Shown here piece after piece: positions 9,023 through 17,667 of a stretch of 64,000 nt of DNA. Position numbers and translations under genes: made by a program. The notes under the pieces are model-generated. The model made no database searches and was not told the origin of the DNA. It was given only the letters and a program-made list of their open reading frames with translations. Every line of letters begins with the position of its first letter. Position 1 is the stretch's first letter. This DNA is from Caldilineaceae bacterium (lineage in GTDB: Bacteria; Chloroflexota; Anaerolineae; Caldilineales; Caldilineaceae): assembly GCA_022824025.1 (NCBI GenBank), contig JAJEBF010000014.1, positions 434,001 through 498,000 on the forward strand. Direction: 5' to 3'.

Positions 9023-11845
9023 ATGACAACGACGAAACTGCCTGAAATACGTGCGGAAATGCCCACGATCTACGAACCGCAACAGTGGGAAGAAAAGCTC
9101 TACCAATGGTGGGAGTCAGAGGGCTTCTTCCGTCCCGAACAGCAGATCGAGAGTGGACTCGCCGACCCCGATGCCCCCCCGTTCGTCATCTCCATGCCGC
9201 CGCCCAACGTTACCGGCGCGCTCCACCTCGGCCACGCCATTACCAGCGCCGTCGAGGATATGCTCATCCGCTACAATCGCATGGCCGGCCGGCCCACACT
9301 CTGGGTGCCCGGAACCGATCACGCCGGCATCGCCACCCAAAATGTCGTCGAACGCAAGCTCGCCGAAACCGACACGTCTCGCCACGACCTCGGCCGCGAA
9401 CGCTTCCTGCAGGAAGTCTGGGACTGGAAAGACGAGTACCACGCCCACATCAGCGGACAGCAGCGCCGCATGGGCATCTCCTGCGACTGGTCCCGTGAAC
9501 GCTTTACCCTCGACGACGGCCTTAGCGACGCCGTCCTCGAAGCCTTCATCCGCCTCTACAATGACGACCTCATCTATCGCGGCAACTACCTCGTCAACTG
9601 GTGCCCCCGTTGCGAAAGCGCCATCAGCGACCTCGAAGTCGAACATGAATCCATCGACGGCAAGCTCTACACCTTCCGTTACCCCCTGCGCGATGGTGAC
9701 GGCGCCTCGCCCCCAACCAGCTATGTCGAAGTCAGCACCACCCGGCCTGAAACCATCCTCGGCGACACCGCCGTCGCCGTCCATCCCCAGGACGAGCGCT
9801 ACGCGCATCTCATCGGCAAGACCGCCCTCGTCCCCATCCTCGAACGAGAGATCCCCGTCATCGCCGACGAACACGTCGACCCCCAGTTCGGCACAGGCGC
9901 GCTCAAGGTCACGCCGGGTCACGACCCCAATGACTACCTCATCGCCCAGCGCCACAATCTTCCATTCGTCAACATCACCAACGAAGACGGCTCCCTCAAC
10001 GCCGCCGCCGGCCCCTATGCCGGACAGGATCGCTTCGAAGCTCGCCAGAACCTGTGGCGGGATATGGACGCGGCCGACCTCGTCGTCTGCGAAAAACCCC
10101 ATGTCCACGAAGTCGGCCACTGCCAGCGCTGCCATACTATTGTCGAGCCGCTCCTCAGCACCCAATGGTTCGTCAAGACTAAGCCCCTGGCTGAAGCCGC
10201 CATCGCAGCCGTCAAGGAGGGGCACATCAAGATCGTGCCCGACCGCTTCGAGCGCAACTACTACCATTGGATGGAAAACATCCGCGACTGGTGCATCAGC
10301 CGCCAACTCTGGTGGGGCCACCGCATCCCCATCTGGTACGGGCCCGACGGCCATCAGTTCGCCGCCCGCAGCGAAAGCGAGGCCCTTGAACAAGCCATCG
10401 AACACTACGGCGAAATCGTCGCCCTCGAACAGGATGAAGACGTCCTCGACACCTGGTTCAGCAGCGGCCTCTGGCCCTTCAGTACCCTCGGCTGGCCCCA
10501 GGCCAACATGAATGGGCAGCAGGATGACAACCCAGGCGCCGCATACGACGCGGACCCCCACGCATTGGACCTGGCCCGCTACTATCCCACAACGGTTCTC
10601 GAAACCGGCTACGACATCCTCTTCTTCTGGGTCGCGCGCATGATCATGATGGGCCTCTACTTTACTGGCAAGGTCCCTTTCCACTACGTCTACCTTCACG
10701 GCCTCGTCCGCGCCGAAGACGGCCGCAAAATGAGCAAGAGCCTCGGCAACGCACTCGACCCGCTCGACCTCATCAGCGCCTACGGCAACGATGCCCTCCG
10801 CTTCACCCTGCTCACCGGTGGCACGCCCGGCAACGATATGAAGCTCAGTGTCACCCGCATCGAAGCCAACCGCAACTTCGCTAACAAGATCTGGAACGCC
10901 GCCCGCTTCGTCCTTATGAACCTGGAGGGGCGCGATGCCCAACTGACAGACACGGAAGAACGCCACGCCGTCACCTATGCCTTGCCCCCGCAGGCCGCGC
11001 AAACGCTCGCAGACCGCTGGATTCTCAGCCGCCTCAGCTCGCTCCAGGAGCACGTGACCCAGCTCATTGAAAACTGGCAGCTCGGCGAAGCCGGTCGCCA
11101 GCTCTACGAATTCCTCTGGAGCGAATATTGTGACTGGTACATCGAAGCCGCGAAGACCCGTCTGTACGGTGGCGATGACAGCGCCGCCGCAGCCACTCGC
11201 CAGGTCCTCGCCTACACCCTCGAGCAGTCCCTGCGCCTATTGCATCCCTTCATGCCATACGTTACCGAAGCAATCTGGAGCCACCTGCCCGGCGTGCCCG
11301 CCCGCGCCGAGGCCCTTATGACCCAGCGCTGGCCCCGCCCGTCGGCGCCGCGCGATCCAGCCGCCGAAGACGACCTCGCCCGCATTCAGGAGATCGTGCG
11401 CGCCATCCGCAACGCCCGCGCCGAATACAATGTCGAACCCGGTCGCCGCATCGCCGCCGTCTTCGGAAGTGGTGGCGGGGCACTGGTGCAAGATAACCTG
11501 GATCTCTTCATTGCCCTGGCGCGCCTCGACGAGTCCCAGGTCACCATCGAAGCCGCGGCCAACGGCGCCGATTCCGGCCCCTCCGTCCAACTCTCCGCCG
11601 GCGGAATCACCACCTATCTTCCCCTCGCCGGTATGGTAGATATGGAGGCCGAACTGAAACGACTGCAAAAGGAGATCGCAAACATTGACGGCCAGATCAG
11701 TCGCGCCTCGGGTCTTCTCAATAACGAAAACTTTGTCGCCAGGGCCCCGGAACATGTAGTGCAGCGCGAGCGCGACAAACTGGGAGAACTCGAGTCCCAA
11801 CGAGAGCAGGTCGCCGCCAGCCTTGCACAACTGACTTCATCATGA
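9023..11845 (+). CDS. valS: Valyl-tRNA synthetase
   Basis: Charges tRNA-Val in the cytoplasm. About 940 residues, normal for the family. Class I signatures are PPPNVTGALHLGHA (HIGH box as HLGH) near residue 53 and GRKMSKSLGNALDP (KMSKS box). Between them is the CP1 editing domain, with VSTTRPETILGDTAV and the post-transfer hydrolytic pocket. The C-terminal 65 residues are a heptad-rich coiled coil (MEAELKRLQKEI), as in long ValRS proteins. The ATG at 9023 follows AGGA at 9015-9018; another in-frame ATG is at 9005 without such a site. Expression is controlled by the T-box upstream, so the gene should be induced when valine is short. Confidence 0.97.
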   Translation: MTTTKLPEIRAEMPTIYEPQQWEEKLYQWWESEGFFRPEQQIESGLADPDAPPFVISMPPPNVTGALHLGHAITSAVEDMLIRYNRMAGRPTLWVPGTDHAGIATQNVVERKLAETDTSRHDLGRERFLQEVWDWKDEYHAHISGQQRRMGISCDWSRERFTLDDGLSDAVLEAFIRLYNDDLIYRGNYLVNWCPRCESAISDLEVEHESIDGKLYTFRYPLRDGDGASPPTSYVEVSTTRPETILGDTAVAVHPQDERYAHLIGKTALVPILEREIPVIADEHVDPQFGTGALKVTPGHDPNDYLIAQRHNLPFVNITNEDGSLNAAAGPYAGQDRFEARQNLWRDMDAADLVVCEKPHVHEVGHCQRCHTIVEPLLSTQWFVKTKPLAEAAIAAVKEGHIKIVPDRFERNYYHWMENIRDWCISRQLWWGHRIPIWYGPDGHQFAARSESEALEQAIEHYGEIVALEQDEDVLDTWFSSGLWPFSTLGWPQANMNGQQDDNPGAAYDADPHALDLARYYPTTVLETGYDILFFWVARMIMMGLYFTGKVPFHYVYLHGLVRAEDGRKMSKSLGNALDPLDLISAYGNDALRFTLLTGGTPGNDMKLSVTRIEANRNFANKIWNAARFVLMNLEGRDAQLTDTEERHAVTYALPPQAAQTLADRWILSRLSSLQEHVTQLIENWQLGEAGRQLYEFLWSEYCDWYIEAAKTRLYGGDDSAAAATRQVLAYTLEQSLRLLHPFMPYVTEAIWSHLPGVPARAEALMTQRWPRPSAPRDPAAEDDLARIQEIVRAIRNARAEYNVEPGRRIAAVFGSGGGALVQDNLDLFIALARLDESQVTIEAAANGADSGPSVQLSAGGITTYLPLAGMVDMEAELKRLQKEIANIDGQISRASGLLNNENFVARAPEHVVQRERDKLGELESQREQVAASLAQLTSS

Positions 11846-11951
11846 ATCCCAGTCGCTTCTGATCCTGTCAGGACATTCGTAGCTCGAACGCCAAGGTGGT
11901 CAACAGAAGCTGTCTGAATGTGGTAGAATCTCAGATCAAGAGAGAGAGAAG

Positions 11952-12259
11952 ATGACGGAGAGAAACAAAATGGGCCCGCTACTGTTTCCATCGAAATTCC
12001 CTTTGCCCTCTACTCGAAAGTCGAGGCGCTTGCCGTCGAAGCCGAGACCGATCCGGAGAGCCTGATAGCTACTCTTGTTGAGGTCGGCTGCCAGCGGGGC
12101 GTATGGTTGCGAGACCTGCAAGAGTTGCACGAGCAGATAAAACGCGATGGCGGCCTCAGAGTGGGAAAGAGCCGGGAGGAGGTTGTCGAGCAAGTGCGCC
12201 AGACGCAACGCGAGATCTTCGATGCCGAATACGCGCATCTGTATCGATCGCAGCGTCAT
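11952..12259 (+). pseudogene. Remnant antitoxin gene (VapB-like), frameshifted
   Basis: From about 11984 one frame encodes VSIEIPFALYSKVEALAVEA followed by DPESLIATLVE and, further on, GGLRVGKSREEVVEQVRQ and EIFDAEYAHLYR. This two-part pattern resembles antitoxins of PIN-domain toxin pairs in Chloroflexota and cyanobacteria. That frame has no ATG, GTG or TTG before the motif. The expected start (ATG 11952 or 11970) is in another frame, which joins correctly if one base is added in the C-run near 11975. The gene therefore looks broken by a one-base deletion, or the read has an error. Family assignment rests on pattern memory only. Confidence 0.45.
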
Positions 12260-12455
12260 CGTACCGTCTTTACAGGTGAGCGACCCCGAAGCCGAGTGGT
12301 TGCTGCGAGCAACTGGCCCGACACTTCACAGCCATTTCGTGTATTCGATCCCTAGCAATTTCGCAGGGAATTCGTTTCAGACAGGCTTCGACTCCTCCTC
12401 CGAGGCATTTCAAATTGACCACTTTGACTCGAAAAAGGCCCCCTTTTCGTTTTGA
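12231..12455 (+). pseudogene. Remnant PIN-domain toxin (VapC-like)
   Basis: Overlapping the end of the antitoxin remnant in another frame is RICIDRSVIVPSL, which resembles the first strand of PIN-domain RNases with the conserved acidic residue (usually IDAS or similar). The codon where ATG would be expected reads ACG (12231-12233). About 75 residues follow before the stop, against about 130-150 in a full toxin, and the later acidic residues are not visible. The product is unlikely to be functional. The rest of 11846-12495 holds no other gene I can support. Confidence 0.35.
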
Positions 12456-12495
12456 CATAGGGCCTGCACGAGGACACGTTTCGTTTGTGATAATT

Positions 12496-12524
12496 TTGAC
12501 AATGCAATTCCCCCCTGCTATACT
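12496..12524 (+). promoter_or_regulatory. Near-consensus sigma70 promoter of the bc-complex genes
   Basis: TTGACA at 12496-12501, exactly 17 bases, TATACT at 12519-12524. It lies about 130 bases before the Rieske start and is among the strongest promoter matches in the window. Confidence 0.7.
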
Positions 12525-12658
12525 CTGATCGACTCTATCGAACGATGCATCGCAGTCCCGCCAGGCTTTGAATCCCGTTTGGTCAAGCCTGCTGGCAGGA
12601 TGAGAAAGGGGCGAGAAGTGGGACCCAGTTTCCCTCTTCCCCAAGGAGACCAGATACA

Positions 12659-13660
12659 ATGGCGGAAGTGAGTCAGGCATGGCTCGAGAGAGTGCAACGC
12701 GCCCAACAGGAGGCCTCCGAACGGCTAGGTGTCGACGTCAGCTCTATGCTGCCCCCACGCGACGGCAGCACCGGCGAGGCCGCACAGGCCGCGCCGCCAA
12801 CCGAAGCTGCCGCCCCGCAGCCGGAACCTGTTGCCGCTGTTGCTGAGGCAGCGCCCGAGCCCGAACCGCAAGCAGAACCAGAACCCGCCCCCGCAGTCGA
12901 ACCGGTCGCCGCGGCCGAAGTCGCCCCGGCCGGGGAGGCGTCAACCGAAGTCGCTACGGCCGCAGTTGAGGCCCAGGCCCCCACCGCCGTCCAAAGCAAC
13001 GGCAGCGCCGCCGCCGCGGAAAGAGTCGCCCCTGTCGGACGCGCCGCCGTCCTCGAAGCCTTCGAAGAAGGCCGCGAAGGCATAAACCGTCGCGAATTTC
13101 TTTCTTACGCCTGGGCCGGAGCCCTGACCCTTCTGACACTGGAGAGCGGCCTCGCCACTTACCAGTTCATGTACCCGCGCTTCCGCGAGGGCGAATTCGG
13201 CGGCGAATTCAGACTCGGCGCAGCCAACCTGCTGCCCCAGGTCGGCATCGATCCCGAAGGCAACGCCACCGGCAAGTTTTGGCTTATCAATACCGATAAT
13301 GGGCCCCGCGCCCTCTACATGGTCTGCACACATCTCGGCTGCCTGTACAAATGGGAGCCCTCCAATGACCGATTCGAATGCCCCTGCCACGGCTCCAAAT
13401 TCAGCCGCGAAGGACACTACATCGAGGGCCCTGCGCCCCGCTCTCTGGATCAATTTGTGGTCAAAGTCGTAGATGGCGGGTCCGTTGTGGCCGAAACGGC
13501 CGACGCGGGTGAATCCGTCTCCGCCCCGGGCGTGCCTGGGCCCGACGCCGAAATCGTCGTCGACACCGGAAAGCGCCTGCAGGGCAAGCCGGCTGCGCTC
13601 TCGCCCGCCAAGGCCGTCGCCTCCAGAATTGAACTCGAATTCGAGAACGATGTCGTTTGA
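12659..13660 (+). CDS. Rieske [2Fe-2S] protein of a bc-type complex
   Basis: Iron-sulfur subunit that takes electrons from quinol at the Qo site and passes them to cytochrome c. The 333-residue protein has an unusual N-terminus: about 30 residues of possible helix, then some 90 residues rich in Ala, Pro and Glu, before [14 protein letters not shown] and a single membrane helix at about residues 145-165. The cluster motifs are CTHLGC (C223, H225 ligands; C228) and CPCHGS (C241, H244 ligands; C243), with C228-C243 expected to form the usual disulfide. The start has AAGGAG at 12643-12648. The long charged linker places extra mass on the cytoplasmic side; its role is unknown. Cytochrome b follows after 368 bases. 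Confidence 0.93.
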   Translation: MAEVSQAWLERVQRAQQEASERLGVDVSSMLPPRDGSTGEAAQAAPPTEAAAPQPEPVAAVAEAAPEPEPQAEPEPAPAVEPVAAAEVAPAGEASTEVATAAVEAQAPTAVQSNGSAAAAERVAPVGRAAVLEAFEEGREGINRREFLSYAWAGALTLLTLESGLATYQFMYPRFREGEFGGEFRLGAANLLPQVGIDPEGNATGKFWLINTDNGPRALYMVCTHLGCLYKWEPSNDRFECPCHGSKFSREGHYIEGPAPRSLDQFVVKVVDGGSVVAETADAGESVSAPGVPGPDAEIVVDTGKRLQGKPAALSPAKAVASRIELEFENDVV

Positions 13661-13693
13661 AGCTACGGACGCTGCGAAAGTATTGTCTTGTTG

Positions 13694-13730
13694 AACCGGG
13701 AGAAGGGCCCGACCGGTCGGTTGCCCGGTT
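13694..13730 (+). other. Hairpin in the Rieske-cytochrome b intergenic region
   Basis: AACCGGG (13694-13700) pairs with CCCGGTT (13724-13730) around the 12-bp palindrome CCGACCGGTCGG (13709-13720). It starts 33 bases after the Rieske stop. There is no T-run, so it may be an RNA processing or stability element, giving different levels of the two subunits. I see no gene in the rest of 13661-14028; short open frames there look like chance. Confidence 0.4.
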
Positions 13731-14028
13731 AGGATGCCCCCACGACATGTCACGGAGTGGGATTGGTTAGTCAATTTGAAGATAGGGCTGCACGAACCGG
13801 CTTTGTTAGCCTCGCCGGCCTTGGAACCGCGCTGTTGCAGCGACGAAGTTTGCACAGAACGCAATCGAACTGGCATGAATGTTTCTGCCCTGAGCCGCCT
13901 CGGCGGTCATCACGGGAACGCCTGCCTATGTGTTGCAAGACAGTGACAGGCCTTTGCTGAGGAGATACTTAGGCTAAGGACGAGGGCCATAAACCCGCCA
14001 TATCCTTACCAGGAGAAGATAGAACCAG

Positions 14029-15672
14029 ATGGGACTCCAAGAAAATATCCGTGAAAAAGGAGTTCTCGGCGCGGCCGCTGCCCAGGCGGACGACGTTTTC
14101 ACCCGCCTGACCGCCGGCATCGATGCCGGCGAGTTTCGCCGCATGTTGCAAGGCGAACCGCCCGGCCGCCCCAACCCTCGCCTCAAGCCCCACAGCGAAG
14201 GCTTTCTGCTCCACATCAAACCCACCTACTACCACGAAAGCGTCACACGCTTCACCCATACATACCGGCTGGGTCTGCTCTCCACCTATCTCTTCATCGT
14301 TGAAACCATCACCGGCATCCTGCTCATGATCTGGTACGCGCCCTCACCCGAGCGCGCCTACACCGACATGATCCTGCTTCTGACGAATATCCCCTTCGGC
14401 CAGTTCCTACGCGATATGCACCGTCTCGGCGCAGAAGCCATGGTGGCCATCGTCACTCTGCACATGGTCCGCTGCTATCTGACCGGCAGTTACAAGCCGC
14501 CGCGCCAGTTTACCTGGTTCACAGGCGTCCTGCTGCTCGTAATGACCCTCTTCCTCAGCTTTTCCGGCTATCTGCTCCCCTGGGATCAGCTCGCCTTCTG
14601 GGCCGTCACCATCGGCACCTCCATGGCCGAAGCCGTGCCCCCCGCCGTCGTCGGCGAAACCGTAAACCTGCTCGCCCGCGGCGCCCCCGACATCGGCGCC
14701 AACGGGCTGCTGCGCTTCTACCTGTTGCACGTTCTCTTCCTGCCGCTGCTCCTGATCCTCTTCTTCTTCGTCCACTACTATAAGGTCGTCCACTTCGGCA
14801 TCAGCCTGCCTGCCGACGAAGAGGAAGTTGGCGAGGACACCGCCAACCGTGTGCCCGCCGACAAACGCGTCTACTACCTGCCAGACGTCCTGGTCGACGA
14901 AACCAGTTTCATGACTGTCATGACCGCGCTCCTCATCGTCCTGACCGTCTTCTTTTTCCAGGCCCCCTTGGAGCACATCGCCAACCCGCAGTCGACGCCC
15001 CTCCATACCGTCGCGCCCTGGTACTTCTACTGGCTGCAGGGGCTGCTCAAAATCGCAGACAAGTTCATCGCCGGCGTCCTCCTGCCCGGCGTGCTTCTCG
15101 TTCTGCTCATGGCCATCCCTTACCTCGACTACAACCCCAGCCGCCGCGGCAAAGACCGCAAGGTCGCCATCGTCGCCGGCATCGTCGCAGGTGTCGTCAT
15201 GATCATCTGGAGTTGGATGGGTACGCCCGAATATGCAGTCGAGGGGGCCCCCTCGGTCGAAATCGTCCAGGACGTGATGCCCGAAGAAGGATCGGGCATC
15301 TCCCGCGAAATCGGCTACAAGCATCTGCCGCTCGGCGTCTGGCGCACAGACGAAGTGTACGACGTGCACGACCACGAATTCGAAGAGCTCCTGCATGAAT
15401 TCAACATTGCCGTCGATTACTACCGCCGCGCGGACCCCGACTTCAACGCGCCCATCGGCATCTTGACCATCACCCAGGACCAGCCGGGCCTCAAAAAACT
15501 GAACTGGGAAATCACCTGGTTCGATGCTGAGGGGACCGCTGGCGAATACAAGAAGACCTTCTGGCTCCACGAGGACTCATTATACTGGGAGCAGTACGGC
15601 TGGAAGCACCTGTTCCTGGGCTACGTAGCGGATGGGTGGAATAGCCTGTCCGGCGCTCTTGTAGGAGAGTAA
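14029..15672 (+). CDS. Cytochrome b of a quinol:cytochrome c oxidoreductase
   Basis: Diheme membrane core of the bc-type complex. The 547-residue chain carries the four heme-ligating histidines as pairs H131/H145 and H234/H249; the second pair has 14 residues between, as in cytochrome b6 rather than mitochondrial cytochrome b. The second part (after about residue 300) resembles subunit IV with further helices, so the chain is a b6-IV fusion. The Qo-loop motif is APWY (residues 329-332) where bc1 and b6f enzymes have PEWY; such changes are known in menaquinol-oxidising relatives. The last about 150 residues are hydrophilic and unlike standard cytochrome b. AGGAG at 14011-14015 is rather far from the ATG. 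Confidence 0.92.
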   Translation: MGLQENIREKGVLGAAAAQADDVFTRLTAGIDAGEFRRMLQGEPPGRPNPRLKPHSEGFLLHIKPTYYHESVTRFTHTYRLGLLSTYLFIVETITGILLMIWYAPSPERAYTDMILLLTNIPFGQFLRDMHRLGAEAMVAIVTLHMVRCYLTGSYKPPRQFTWFTGVLLLVMTLFLSFSGYLLPWDQLAFWAVTIGTSMAEAVPPAVVGETVNLLARGAPDIGANGLLRFYLLHVLFLPLLLILFFFVHYYKVVHFGISLPADEEEVGEDTANRVPADKRVYYLPDVLVDETSFMTVMTALLIVLTVFFFQAPLEHIANPQSTPLHTVAPWYFYWLQGLLKIADKFIAGVLLPGVLLVLLMAIPYLDYNPSRRGKDRKVAIVAGIVAGVVMIIWSWMGTPEYAVEGAPSVEIVQDVMPEEGSGISREIGYKHLPLGVWRTDEVYDVHDHEFEELLHEFNIAVDYYRRADPDFNAPIGILTITQDQPGLKKLNWEITWFDAEGTAGEYKKTFWLHEDSLYWEQYGWKHLFLGYVADGWNSLSGALVGE

Positions 15673-15682
15673 TTCAGCGACC

Positions 15683-16603
15683 ATGCATCGTCTCTACACC
15701 AGGTCCCCCATCGCCAAAATAATGTGGGGCATACTGTCCTCGCTCGTTGGCATCATCGTGCTACTGATGGTCTTGGTCAGCGAAAACCCGCGCATGGAAG
15801 CGCAGACCCTCAACTGGGAGGGCCGCTCCATCGAGAACGGCGCAAAACTCTTCGCAGACAACTGCGCCACCTGCCACGGACCAAACGGACAGGGACTCCT
15901 GGGCAGAGCTCCCGGCCTCAACAGCTACTACTTCTTCACCGAAACGGGACGCATCAAGGACGTCGGGTGGGTCGGCACGCTTGAAGACTATGTACTCCTG
16001 ACCATCGCCGCCGGCCGCCCCAGCAAAACCGAGAGCCAGTGGCCTGAAGTGATGCCCACCTGGGACGGAAAATTCGGCGGGCCGATGCGCGGCGACCAGG
16101 TCGTGGATCTGACCGCCTACGTGATGAACTGGGAAGCGTCCGCCCTCGCGCAGACGCCCGATGAGGATCCCTTCCAACCCTTCGACGATGTGATACTGCC
16201 GGCCGAATTCCAGAACACTGCCTACCTGCTGCTGTCGGAAGAGGAGCAGGCCGCAGCCCTCGAAGAATACCGCGCCCGCAACATTCGCTCGCCACAGGAA
16301 ATCTGGCAGTCCGAAGCCTGTTTCGCCTGCCACAATCTCGAAGTGAATCAGGTCGACTACGCTGGCCAGAACGGCCCCAATTTTGCCGACCTCCACGAAC
16401 GCGCTGACAGCCGTGTCGCCGGCATGACAGCGGAAGAGTACGTCTACGAAAGCATCGTCAGTCCCAGAGCATTTGTCGTTGAAACCTACGAAGAAGTGGG
16501 CCAAATGCCTGAGAATTTCGCAGAAAAACTGAGCGAAGACGAGATACAGGCGCTCGTTGCCTGGCTGCTCGATCCCGACCGGGAAGTAACCGAAGAGGAG
16601 TAA
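15683..16603 (+). CDS. Membrane-anchored diheme cytochrome c
   Basis: Third subunit of the bc-type complex; accepts electrons from the Rieske centre. The 306-residue protein has one N-terminal membrane helix (about residues 13-33) and two c-type heme sites: CATCH (C61, C64, H65) and CFACH (C213, C216, H217). Methionines near MPTW and GQMPENF are candidate sixth ligands for the two hemes. It starts 10 bases after the cytochrome b stop, so the two are co-transcribed. A diheme cytochrome in place of cytochrome c1 is typical of Gram-positive-type and Chloroflexota complexes. Confidence 0.9.
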   Translation: MHRLYTRSPIAKIMWGILSSLVGIIVLLMVLVSENPRMEAQTLNWEGRSIENGAKLFADNCATCHGPNGQGLLGRAPGLNSYYFFTETGRIKDVGWVGTLEDYVLLTIAAGRPSKTESQWPEVMPTWDGKFGGPMRGDQVVDLTAYVMNWEASALAQTPDEDPFQPFDDVILPAEFQNTAYLLLSEEEQAAALEEYRARNIRSPQEIWQSEACFACHNLEVNQVDYAGQNGPNFADLHERADSRVAGMTAEEYVYESIVSPRAFVVETYEEVGQMPENFAEKLSEDEIQALVAWLLDPDREVTEEE

Positions 16604-16727
16604 AGAGCGAGGGGCAAGGGGCAGCGCGTTCGCCCCGGCTCCCTCCCGAACAGCCCCCCAACGTCTCGACGCTCACTTCTTTCTCCTCCTCCTCACCGTC
16701 ACAATAGTCTAATTCAGAGGCTGTTGC

Positions 16728-17444
16728 GTGCCAAGCGCAAGACCGCAACGATTCCGAGACCGCCGCCATGCCGGCGCGCTCCTCGGGGCCGCGCTCCGGG
16801 AGTTGGAGGCCGTCAATCCCCTTGTCCTCGGCCTTCTGCGGGGAGGCGTTCCCGTCGCCAGCGAAGTCGCCCGCGCCCTGAACGCGCCGCTCGACGTCTG
16901 GCTCGTGCGCAAACTCGGCGTCCCCGGCCAGGCCGAGCTCGCCTTCGGCGCCATCGCAGAAGGCGGCGTCCAGGTGATCAACCAGCAGGTCGTCGCCCAG
17001 CAGAGGCTGCGCGATGGCCGCATTCGCAAGATCTCACGCCAGCAGCAAAGGGAGCTCTCCCGTCGCGCCCACCTGTTCCGCCGCGGCCGCAAACCTGCCG
17101 CCATAGAAGGCCGCACTGTCTTCCTCATTGACGACGGCCTTGCCACAGGAGCCTCCATGCGCGCCGCTATCCTGGCGTTGGCAAACCGCCAGCCGCAGGA
17201 GATTGTGCCCGCCGTCCCCGTCGCCCCCTCGCACACCATCGCCGCGCTGCGAGCCAGGCCAACCCCACAGGCTGCCAGCGCGGAAGCCTTTCCTTCCACC
17301 CTCGTCAGCCGGGCCGTCGCCCTCCTCTCCCCCTCCCCTTTCTGGGGCGTCGGAGCCTGGTACGACGACTTCCGCCAGGTCAGTGACGCCGAGGTCGCCC
17401 GCCTCCTTGCTGCCCACGCCCCCTCCGAAGATGCCCCGCAGTGA
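16728..17444 (+). CDS. Phosphoribosyltransferase-domain protein
   Basis: A 238-residue cytoplasmic protein with a type I phosphoribosyltransferase fold. RDRRHAGALLGAAL at the start and GLLRGGVPVASEVA match the large family of stand-alone PRTase-like proteins, and FLIDDGLATGASM is the PRPP-binding motif, with the two acidic residues intact. WLVRKLGVPGQAELAFGAIA (20 residues) is also a hallmark of this group. Relatives are often fused to or encoded beside dienelactone-hydrolase-like proteins; none is present here. The natural acceptor is not known. Translation probably begins at GTG 16728. It lies 124 bases after the cytochrome c gene and the spacing does not argue strongly for co-transcription. 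Confidence 0.85.
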   Translation: MPSARPQRFRDRRHAGALLGAALRELEAVNPLVLGLLRGGVPVASEVARALNAPLDVWLVRKLGVPGQAELAFGAIAEGGVQVINQQVVAQQRLRDGRIRKISRQQQRELSRRAHLFRRGRKPAAIEGRTVFLIDDGLATGASMRAAILALANRQPQEIVPAVPVAPSHTIAALRARPTPQAASAEAFPSTLVSRAVALLSPSPFWGVGAWYDDFRQVSDAEVARLLAAHAPSEDAPQ

Positions 17445-17581
17445 CAAGTTCCGATCCACAAACTTTAGACTCGTATCCCCCGGTTCCCAACTCTGAAACG
17501 CACGCCAATCTTTGCTCCAACAGGTCCCTTCCCACCACCCCTCCTTTTTGTTTGCAACTCAGAAAAATAGAATTTCCTCAC

Positions 17582-17609
17582 TTGACACCCGTCTCTCAAA
17601 CCTTATAAT
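17582..17609 (+). promoter_or_regulatory. Consensus sigma70 promoter of the ABC-importer operon
   Basis: TTGACA at 17582-17587, 16 bases, TATAAT at 17604-17609: both hexamers are perfect. The leader to the ATG at 17668 would be about 50 bases. I see no clear operator inverted repeat over it. Confidence 0.75.
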
Positions 17610-17667
17610 TCAGCCAATCCCCGCCATGTCCAGCGGTGAGCCATCAACTCTCTTAGGAGGCGCAACC

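Noticed and set aside
9116..11053. A 645-codon open frame antisense to valS
   Set aside because: It mirrors the codon bias of the conserved valS frame and its translation is Gly/Asp/Val-rich with no motif.
13734..13946. A 70-codon frame between the Rieske and cytochrome b genes
   Set aside because: It has no motif, no ribosome site and an atypical composition.
14407..15570. A 387-codon minus-strand frame over cytochrome b
   Set aside because: It is a shadow of the cytochrome b gene, which has all four heme histidines.
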